Assembly: GCA_016880225.1 (NCBI GenBank)
Contig: JAEHDT010000162.1
Coordinates: 1 to 15,436, forward strand
DNA: 15,436 nucleotides
DNA from: Gemmatimonadota bacterium
GTDB taxonomy: Bacteria > Gemmatimonadota > Gemmatimonadetes > Gemmatimonadales > GWC2-71-9
Direction: 5' to 3'
Shown: piece by piece, positions 1 through 5,645 of the stretch
Layout of the letters: the number at the start of each line of letters is the position of its first letter
How positions within the stretch are numbered: the first letter of the stretch is position 1
Notes under the pieces: model-generated
Databases searched by the model: none
Told to the model about the DNA's origin: nothing
The model's input: only the letters and a program-made list of their open reading frames with translations
Translations under genes and position numbers: made by a program

Positions 1-50
1 ACGGCGGCGGCGGCAGCAGCCATGAGCGTCAGCCAGAACAGCCGGGCCAT
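1..50 (-). CDS. N-terminus of a secreted protein (partial)
   Basis: An ATG at 50 opens a frame running leftward out of the window. The 16 visible codons read M-A-R-L-F-W-L-T-L-M followed by a run of alanines. A short positive start, a hydrophobic core and an Ala-rich end look like a signal peptide, so the product is probably exported. The Shine-Dalgarno site is weak (GGAA, 6 nt upstream). The gene diverges from the ChrB-domain gene. Nothing visible identifies its function, and the frame is too short to be certain that it is a gene. Confidence 0.45.
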   Translation of the reverse strand, partial: MARLFWLTLMAAAAAA

Positions 51-183
51 TGTGGATTCCGGGTTCGAGGATTGCACTAAGTGATAGCGCCACGGCACCC
101 TTCCTACCAGACTCCGCGACGCATGTAACTTGCCCGTGGGTCAAGGCGTCCTGGACCGCCCGCCAGGCCAGGAGGAGCCGTTG

Positions 184-618
184 ATGGAATGGGTGACTCG
201 CCGACGAATCCGGGTGAATCGAGCTGCGACCGCATGGCTCATCCGGCGTTTCATCGACCCGCACGCCACGTTCCGGTTCGTGGAACCTGACGAGGTGGCT
301 GCGGTGCAGCGCGAAACGGGCGCCATCGGCTTCGACGCCCCGGGGGCACGGTACCCGCACAAGGACGACCGCGGCCGCTGCTCGTTCGAAGCGTTGGTGC
401 AGGAACACCGTCCCGACGACCCCGCGCTACGCGAGCTCGCGCGCATTGTGCACAGCGCCGACTTCAAGGAAGGAGTCGCCGCCTGCCCCGAGGCGGCAGG
501 CCTCCTCGCCATCTCGCACGGCTTCCCGCTGGTGGCGCGCGACGATCTCGACACCGTCGAGCGGGCTTCGCTTCTCTACGACGCGCTGTACGCGTTCCTG
601 CAACAGCCACGGTTGTGA
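184..618 (+). CDS. Chromate resistance ChrB C-terminal-domain protein
   Basis: This 144-residue protein consists of little more than one ChrB_C-type domain. The recognisable signature is W-V-T-R-R-R near the start, R-A-A-T-A-W-L-I-R-R-F-I-D-P at 13-26, the G-A-I-G-F-D-A-P-G stretch at 46-54, and C-S-F-E-A at 67-71. ChrB is known as a chromate-responsive regulator of the ChrA efflux pump. Its N-terminal half is absent here and no chrA is in view, so a direct role in chromate resistance is inferred only from the family. I chose the ATG at 184 because AGGAGG at 170-175 sits 8 nt upstream; a TTG at 130 in the same frame has no such site. Its stop codon overlaps the start of the next gene, which implies co-translation with an outer-membrane protein, an unexpected partner. 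Confidence 0.8.
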   Translation: MEWVTRRRIRVNRAATAWLIRRFIDPHATFRFVEPDEVAAVQRETGAIGFDAPGARYPHKDDRGRCSFEALVQEHRPDDPALRELARIVHSADFKEGVAACPEAAGLLAISHGFPLVARDDLDTVERASLLYDALYAFLQQPRL

Positions 619-2846
619 CCACTGCCACGCGTGTGACTATCGCGCTGGCCGGCCTTCGGTTGGTCACGGCGGCGGCCGCCGCCCAACAGAGCGGTCACGA
701 CCCGAGCGGCTCCGCAACCGTTCACGCCGCCGCGATCGGCGGAACCGTCACCCTCGACGGCAGGTTGGACGAGGCGTTCTGGGCGACGGCGGACTCGATC
801 GACGAGCTCCGCCAGCGCGAGCCGCGCGAGGGATCCCCCTCCACAGAGCGGACTGTCGTCAGGGTCGCCCACGATGCGGACGCGTTGTACGTCGCGGTGC
901 GCTGCTATGACTCCGACGTGAACGCCGTGCGCGCCAGCCAGTTCCGCCGCGACGCCGACCTCGCGAGTGACGACGACGTCCTGCTCCTGATCGACAGCTA
1001 CGACGACCGGCGCAGCGCGTTCGTGTTCGGCACGAACCCGAACGGCGCCATGTGGGATGCGCAGTTCTCCGGCGTCGACGACCTGAACGACAACTGGAAC
1101 GGCGTCTGGGACGTCGCCGTGTCGCGCGACACCGCCGGATGGACGGCCGAATTCCGCATCCCCTTGCTGGCGCTGCGGTTTCACGCGGGGACCGACCCCG
1201 AGCTCGGGTTCAACGTCCGCCGCTTCATTCGGCGGAAGAACGAGGAGGACTTGTGGCGCTCGTGGGGCCGGGCGCAGGGGTTCTACCACCTAGATCAGGA
1301 AGGAACGATCAGAGTCCTCGGCGACCTGCATCGTCCCCGCGATCTCGAGCTGTACCCGTATGGGCTCGGTCGAGCCGTAGAGACCGAGCACGACAGCGTC
1401 GGCCGGGCCACGACGGCGGGATTTCTTGGGGGCAAGGGCGGGGTCGACGCGAAGATCGGCCTCACGCCGACGTTGACCGCCGACGTGACCCTCAGCACCG
1501 ATTTCGCGCAGGTCGAAGCGGACCAACAAGTCATCAACCTCACGCGATTTCCGTTCTTCTTTCCCGAAAAGCGCCCGTTCTTTCTCGAATCGAGCGGCCT
1601 GGGGGATTTCGGCACACCCGAGCGGGTCCAGCTGTTCTATTCACGCCGCATCGGGCTGGACACGAGCGGCGCCCCGGCGCCGATCTTCGCCGGTGGTCGC
1701 CTGTACGGCCGACTCGGGCCGTGGAAGATCGGGGTGCTGGACGCGCAAACGGGCGGCGCAGAGGATGCCAACGACTTCGTCGTGCGCATCCAACACGACC
1801 TGTTCGACCGGTCCTACATCGGGGCGATCGGCACGCTCCACGCGGCACGCGGCGGTCGAGGCGTCGAGCGGACCGGGGGTGTGGACGTGGATCTCCCGCT
1901 CGTCGTCCACGGAGCGAACCTCGAGCCCAAGATTTGGCTCGCGGCCAGCCAGACGCCGGGATTGGCCGGGACTCCCCTCGCGTGGCGGCTCTCCACCGAC
2001 AACCCCAACGACTTGTTCGACAACTTCGCCTCGCTCTACCGCATCGACTCGGGCTTCGCCGCACCACTCGGCTTCGTGCGCCGCTCGGGGATCTGGGAGA
2101 CCACCGGCCACGTCGACTTCATGCCACGCCCCCGGATGCTGGGGATCCGGCAGCTCGACTTCACCTTTCCCATCCCGAGCTGGGACATCATTGCGAACGA
2201 GACAGGCTCGCTACTGCGGAGCGCGGACTGGCAGACGGCGTGGTTCGAATGGCGGGTGTTCGGCGGCGATCGCCAGAATGGCGATCACTTCGAGGTCAAC
2301 TTCCAGCGGCTCATGGACGCGCCCTCCGACACCTTCGGCATCTTCCGCGGCGTCGTTATCCAACCAGGTCGCTATTGGTGGTCCCGCTACGAGTTCCAGT
2401 ATTTCATGAACCCGGGCCGTCCCGTGAGCGTCGGGGCATTCGTGAACTGGGGCCAGTTCTACGGCGGTCACAGCACCGACGTCGAGGTTACGGCGGCGTG
2501 GCGCGGCCGTGGCCACCTTATCGTGAGCACCGATCTCACCCGAACGACGGCGCAGCTGCCAGTCGGGACATTCACGGCCGTGGTTTCGGGGAATCGCGTG
2601 GAGTACGACTTCAATACGCGCACCAGCGTGCTCGCTTTCGTCCAGTACGATAACGGCAGCGAGCGTGTCGACTTCAACGTACGGATGCATTGGATTCCGG
2701 CGATCGGCGACGACGTCTTCGTGGTGTGGAACTCGGGGTACACGACCGATCCGCTCGCCCGCTTCCGTTTCCCCGCCACGCAGGCCCTGTCCCGCCCCCT
2801 GAATGGGGCGTTCGTCGTCAAAGTCGTGCGTCGTTTCACGCTGTAA
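615..2846 (+). CDS. DUF5916 outer-membrane beta-barrel protein with CBM9-like domain
   Basis: The 743-residue product starts with an export signal (hydrophobic up to about residue 24, ending A-A-A-A-Q-Q). Residues 45-240 look like a CBM9-like carbohydrate-binding domain: L-D-G-R-L-D-E-A-F-W at 48-56, then A-L-Y-V-A-V-R-C-Y-D-S and the N-W-N-G-V-W-D region near 160-166. The rest, from about 245, is rich in alternating aromatic and polar segments, carries F-F-F-P-E-K-R-P-F-F-L-E typical of DUF5916, and ends in aromatic-containing strand sequence (R-R-F-T-L). This family is predicted to form an outer-membrane barrel; its substrate is unknown. The GTG start at 615 overlaps the upstream stop by four bases and has no clear ribosome site of its own, so translational coupling is likely. 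A strong hairpin follows 5 nt after the stop. Confidence 0.85.
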   Translation: MTTATRVTIALAGLRLVTAAAAAQQSGHDPSGSATVHAAAIGGTVTLDGRLDEAFWATADSIDELRQREPREGSPSTERTVVRVAHDADALYVAVRCYDSDVNAVRASQFRRDADLASDDDVLLLIDSYDDRRSAFVFGTNPNGAMWDAQFSGVDDLNDNWNGVWDVAVSRDTAGWTAEFRIPLLALRFHAGTDPELGFNVRRFIRRKNEEDLWRSWGRAQGFYHLDQEGTIRVLGDLHRPRDLELYPYGLGRAVETEHDSVGRATTAGFLGGKGGVDAKIGLTPTLTADVTLSTDFAQVEADQQVINLTRFPFFFPEKRPFFLESSGLGDFGTPERVQLFYSRRIGLDTSGAPAPIFAGGRLYGRLGPWKIGVLDAQTGGAEDANDFVVRIQHDLFDRSYIGAIGTLHAARGGRGVERTGGVDVDLPLVVHGANLEPKIWLAASQTPGLAGTPLAWRLSTDNPNDLFDNFASLYRIDSGFAAPLGFVRRSGIWETTGHVDFMPRPRMLGIRQLDFTFPIPSWDIIANETGSLLRSADWQTAWFEWRVFGGDRQNGDHFEVNFQRLMDAPSDTFGIFRGVVIQPGRYWWSRYEFQYFMNPGRPVSVGAFVNWGQFYGGHSTDVEVTAAWRGRGHLIVSTDLTRTTAQLPVGTFTAVVSGNRVEYDFNTRTSVLAFVQYDNGSERVDFNVRMHWIPAIGDDVFVVWNSGYTTDPLARFRFPATQALSRPLNGAFVVKVVRRFTL

Positions 2847-2851
2847 GACGT

Positions 2852-2894
2852 GAGCGCCCCGCTCGCGTGGCGCAACCACGCGAGCAGGGCGCTC
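2852..2894. terminator. Long GC-rich hairpin between convergent genes
   Basis: Arms 2852-2870 and 2876-2894 pair over 18 of 19 positions, with one C/A mismatch (2860/2886) and a 5-nt loop (cgcaa). It starts 5 nt after the stop of the DUF5916 gene and lies about 110 nt past the stop of the convergent cupredoxin gene. No T-run follows on either strand, so it is not a textbook intrinsic terminator. It could still act as a transcript end or as a stabilising 3' hairpin in both directions. Confidence 0.6.
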
Positions 2895-3006
2895 GACCGC
2901 AACGAGTTCGTCATCGCACCACGATGGTGCCCGTCACGGCCGCGCCGTGCACCCGAGCGCGACCATGCCGATGACTGCCGTGCGTGAGCGCATTGGATCA
3001 TTCTCC

Positions 3007-4140
3007 TCAGCTCGCCGGTTTCGCGGAGCTGGACTTTTCCCAGTTGATGAACAGGAACCCGCCGGGTGCGTCGAACTTCGGCTCGCCCGGTCCGGGCAGG
3101 ATCTGGACCTGCAACTCTTCGATCTTGTTCTTGGAGCAATCCCAGCAGGCCAGCGCGAAGTCGCCGTCGCGCCGCGTGCGCGACAACAGCATCACGTGCG
3201 TCTGCGCGTTGTCGGTCACGAGCGCACCGTTCCTGTACAGGTGGCCAACCGCCCACAACGCCACGGCGCTGTTGATCGTGGGCACGAGCGGCGTGTGCAC
3301 CGCCGTATTGCCGTGGTAGTAGAGGCCGAGGATCACGCCACCGAAGCGGGGGTGATGCGGCACGTCCTTGGTCTGGACGCGGTCGAGCACGAGCTTCCAG
3401 CGCGCGCCGTCCTGCGTGGTGAACTCGGCCACCCCGGCTACCGAGTCGCGCACCGGGCCCAGGTCTTGGGCGGTGAAAGTGAAGCGGCCCGAGATCGGGG
3501 CCACGTTGTTCGAGTAGGGCCCGTTCTTCACCTGCGACTCGAGCCCCTCCTTCTCATCCCCGAACTGCTTGAGGATCGGGGCCGCGCTATCGGGGAACGG
3601 GAACGGGCCGGGGAGGATCTGGATCACGGGCCCGCCGCCGGTCACCCGGATCGCCTGCACCTTGTCGCCCATCGCACGGGACTCACTCATTTCGGACATG
3701 CTGGCTCCGCCCATCTCGGACTCGCCGGCCCCGGACGCGGCCGGAGCCTTCGAGGCGGTGACCGTCAGGTGCGTTTCCATGCCGAGCTTCTTGTGCGAGT
3801 CCTCGCCCACGGGGCAGTACACCTCGTAGGTCCCTGGCTTGAGGGCGAGCGTCAGGGTGGCGCTCGACCCCGGCTGGATCACGGCGGTCTCCTGCTCGAT
3901 CCCCTTGCCCTCTACCTCGAGGGCATGCGGAATGCTGCCGACGTTCGCAATCGTGAACGTCACGGTTCCGGCGGTGATGGTGCGCTCCGAGAGCTCGACC
4001 TTCCATTCGGACAGCTTGGCGCTGACGGCCGCCGGGTCGCTCGGGGCGCGGTGCACGGGGGCGCGGGGCCCGGCGAGCGCAACGGCGGCGAGCAGCAGCC
4101 CCGCGGCGTTCCCGACCGGAATGGCATGTAGGTACGACAT
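3007..4140 (-). CDS. Secreted cupredoxin (blue copper) protein with unrecognised C-terminal domain
   Basis: The product is 377 residues. A signal segment covers about 1-29. Residues 45-130 form a cupredoxin-like domain: the beta-strand W-K-V-E-L, then H72 in I-P-H-A-L, and C109, H116 and M121 in the Y-C-P-V-G-E-D-S-H-K-K-L-G-M stretch. These are the four type 1 copper ligands, all present, so electron transfer or copper carriage in the periplasm is likely. A Met/Ser/Gly-rich linker (about 136-160) leads to a C-terminal domain (165-377) that I do not recognise; it is rich in His and Trp and has C332 and C335 as a CxxC-like pair. The ATG at 4140 was chosen because AGGAGG (4151-4156) lies 10 nt upstream; the frame stays open further upstream but without support. 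It is divergent from an ECF sigma gene, with a possible ECF promoter between them. Confidence 0.75.
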   Translation of the reverse strand: MSYLHAIPVGNAAGLLLAAVALAGPRAPVHRAPSDPAAVSAKLSEWKVELSERTITAGTVTFTIANVGSIPHALEVEGKGIEQETAVIQPGSSATLTLALKPGTYEVYCPVGEDSHKKLGMETHLTVTASKAPAASGAGESEMGGASMSEMSESRAMGDKVQAIRVTGGGPVIQILPGPFPFPDSAAPILKQFGDEKEGLESQVKNGPYSNNVAPISGRFTFTAQDLGPVRDSVAGVAEFTTQDGARWKLVLDRVQTKDVPHHPRFGGVILGLYYHGNTAVHTPLVPTINSAVALWAVGHLYRNGALVTDNAQTHVMLLSRTRRDGDFALACWDCSKNKIEELQVQILPGPGEPKFDAPGGFLFINWEKSSSAKPAS

Positions 4141-4191
4141 ACGCGATCTTCCTCCTGCGAGAGTGTGACAGCAGTTGCTTTCGATGTCAGA

Positions 4192-4217
4192 GACCTCGCG
4201 CGCCGAACCCCTATTCC
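4192..4217 (-). promoter_or_regulatory. Possible ECF-type promoter of the cupredoxin gene
   Basis: On the minus strand GGAAT (4217-4213) is followed after 18 nt by GTCTC (4194-4190). This resembles the GGAAT-N18-GTT layout known for some ECF sigma factors such as SigR. Transcription would begin near 4185, leaving a leader of about 45 nt that contains the cupredoxin Shine-Dalgarno site. The adjacent gene encodes an ECF sigma factor, which makes this plausible; it is inferred from one site only. Confidence 0.35.
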
Positions 4218-4227
4218 TGCGGGAATA
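4212..4227. repeat. Perfect 6-bp inverted repeat directly before the sigma gene
   Basis: TATTCC (4212-4217) and GGAATA (4222-4227) are exact reverse complements around a 4-nt loop, and the second arm touches the ATG at 4228. It overlaps the candidate -35 element of the divergent cupredoxin gene. It may be an operator, or a hairpin at the sigma-factor translation start. Confidence 0.4.
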
Positions 4228-4812
4228 ATGCCGACGGTCGCGGAGTCTTCTCCTGAAGGCGTACGCCGACATCTCGAGGGCCGGTTGGAGGCAAGCGAGC
4301 TGGAGCGATTCGAAGCCGTCGTGTTGCCGCACCTGGACGCGGCGTACACGCTGGCGCGCTACCTGACGCGGAACGCGCACGACGCCGAGGACATCGTGCA
4401 GGACGCGTGCCTGCGCGCGCTCAAGCACTTCGCCGGCTTCCGCGGGGAGGAGGGGACAAGCGCGCGCGCTTGGCTGCTCGCCATCGTGCGCAACACGGTG
4501 TACAGCTCGCGGCGCCGCCAGCGTCCGGAGGCGCTCGCCACGGAGTTCGATGAGATGCAGCACAGCGATGCAGTGGCGGATGATCACCCGGAGACGGCGT
4601 TGCTCCGTAGTACGGCCAAGGAAGCGCTCGGTCGCGCGCTCGAGCGCCTGTCGCCGGAATTCCGGGAGGTGATCGTGCTGCGCGAGCTCCAGGGGCTGTC
4701 GTACAAGGAGATCAGCGATGTCGCCCGCGTGCCGGTCGGCACGGTGATGTCACGGCTGTCTCGCGCCCGTACGCGCCTCCAGCAGGCGCTCGGTGGAGAG
4801 GAGGAACGCTGA
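4228..4812 (+). CDS. ECF-family RNA polymerase sigma factor
   Basis: The 194-residue protein has the usual two sigma domains and the usual ECF length. Region 2 lies at about 32-95, with L-T-R-N-A-H-D-A-E-D-I-V-Q-D-A at 46-60 and A-W-L-L-A-I-V-R-N-T at 81-90. Region 4 lies at about 135-187, with L-S-P-E-F-R-E-V-I-V-L-R-E-L and the helix-turn-helix L-S-Y-K-E-I-S-D-V-A-R-V-P-V-G-T-V-M-S-R. It should direct RNA polymerase to a small regulon when released by its anti-sigma partner, whose gene starts 1 nt after this stop. The start is uncertain: the ATG at 4228 fits family length but has only a weak GGGA upstream, and an in-frame GTG at 4165 is possible. The inverted repeat at 4212-4227 abuts this start. 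Confidence 0.9.
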   Translation: MPTVAESSPEGVRRHLEGRLEASELERFEAVVLPHLDAAYTLARYLTRNAHDAEDIVQDACLRALKHFAGFRGEEGTSARAWLLAIVRNTVYSSRRRQRPEALATEFDEMQHSDAVADDHPETALLRSTAKEALGRALERLSPEFREVIVLRELQGLSYKEISDVARVPVGTVMSRLSRARTRLQQALGGEEER

Positions 4813-4813
4813 C

Positions 4814-5617
4814 ATGACCCACCCGAGCTTCGAAGCCCAGCTGGACGCCTATTTGGACGGCGAGCTGGCCGCAGCCGACGCGCGCGAGCTCGAGACGCAC
4901 CTCGCTCAGTGCCCGGAGTGCACGCGGTTCCGGGACGCTCGGCTCGAATTGCGCGCCGCGATCGCGGCGGGCGTGCCCGCACTCCAGGCGCCGGCCGCCT
5001 TGCGCGAGCGGGTGCGGGCGGCGGTCGGGCAGGGGGCATCGGCGCGCGCCCGTGCTCCTCGCCGCTTCGACGTGCGGGGCTGGTGGCGCCCCCTGGCGCT
5101 TGCCGCGTCACTCGCCGTCGTCGCGCTCGGCAGTTGGCGCCTGGCGCTGCAACGCGTGGCCGGGGAGACGCTGGCGGACGAGGTGCTCGCGAGCCACGTC
5201 CGCTCGCTCATGCCCGGCCACTTGACCGACGTGCTCTCAACGGATCAGCACACGGTGAAGCCGTGGTTCAACGGGAAGCTCGACTTCTCGCCCGCCGTGT
5301 ACGACTTCTCAGGGCGCGGATATCCGCTCCTGGGAGGCCGGCTCGACTATGTGGCTGGGCGGGCGGTGGCGGCCCTGGTGTACGGCCGTCGCCAGCATCT
5401 GATCAACGTGTTCCTGTGGCCCGCGGCGCGCGGCCCCGTCCCCGGTCCCGCGACCCGTACGGAGCAGGGCTATCACCTGCTGCATTGGACCGCAGCGGAC
5501 TACACGTACTGGGTGGCCTCCGACCTGGGACTGACGGAGCTCCAGGATTTCACGCAGCTGCTGCGGCAGGCGGATTCGGCCGCGACCGCACCCGCTGCCG
5601 CGCCGGGCCTGCGCTGA
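4814..5617 (+). CDS. Transmembrane zinc-finger anti-sigma factor
   Basis: This 267-residue protein is the cognate regulator of the upstream ECF sigma factor. The N-terminal zf-HC2 zinc-binding motif is visible as H29-x3-C33-x2-C36, followed by a linker. One membrane helix lies at about 92-112, and a periplasmic domain runs from 113 to 267. That domain carries the V-K-P-W-F-N-G-K-L-D-F-S-P block (148-160) and the G-R-L-D-Y-V-A-G-R-A-V-A-A-L-V-Y block, both common in this group of membrane anti-sigma factors. In the family the cytoplasmic zinc finger holds the sigma factor and release follows an envelope or redox signal; the signal here is unknown. The ATG at 4814 has AGGAGG at 4799-4804, 9 nt upstream, located inside the sigma gene, so the pair is one operon. 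Confidence 0.9.
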   Translation: MTHPSFEAQLDAYLDGELAAADARELETHLAQCPECTRFRDARLELRAAIAAGVPALQAPAALRERVRAAVGQGASARARAPRRFDVRGWWRPLALAASLAVVALGSWRLALQRVAGETLADEVLASHVRSLMPGHLTDVLSTDQHTVKPWFNGKLDFSPAVYDFSGRGYPLLGGRLDYVAGRAVAALVYGRRQHLINVFLWPAARGPVPGPATRTEQGYHLLHWTAADYTYWVASDLGLTELQDFTQLLRQADSAATAPAAAPGLR

Positions 5618-5634
5618 CCGGAGGGGTGCTCCGG
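5618..5634. terminator. Short hairpin between convergent genes
   Basis: CCGGAG (5618-5623) pairs perfectly with CTCCGG (5629-5634) around a 5-nt loop, directly after the anti-sigma stop and 12 nt past the end of the convergent acylase gene. The whole spacer is only 28 nt. There is no T-run, so termination here would be weak or factor-dependent. Confidence 0.4.
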
Positions 5635-5645
5635 CCGCGGCCGCG

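Noticed and set aside
1..20. GGC/GCA-rich triplet run at the window start
   Set aside because: It encodes the Ala stretch of a likely signal peptide on the minus strand, not a separate repeat element.
130..183. TTG start giving an 18-residue N-terminal extension of the ChrB-domain protein
   Set aside because: No ribosome site precedes it, whereas the ATG at 184 has AGGAGG at the right distance.
1052..2653. A 533-codon plus-strand frame inside the DUF5916 gene
   Set aside because: Arg-rich out-of-frame translation with no domain; the overlapping frame encodes a recognisable protein over its whole length.
4141..4587. Upstream extension of the cupredoxin frame into the sigma-factor gene
   Set aside because: It would remove the signal peptide from the N-terminus and overlaps sigma coding sequence; the ATG at 4140 has a clear AGGAGG.
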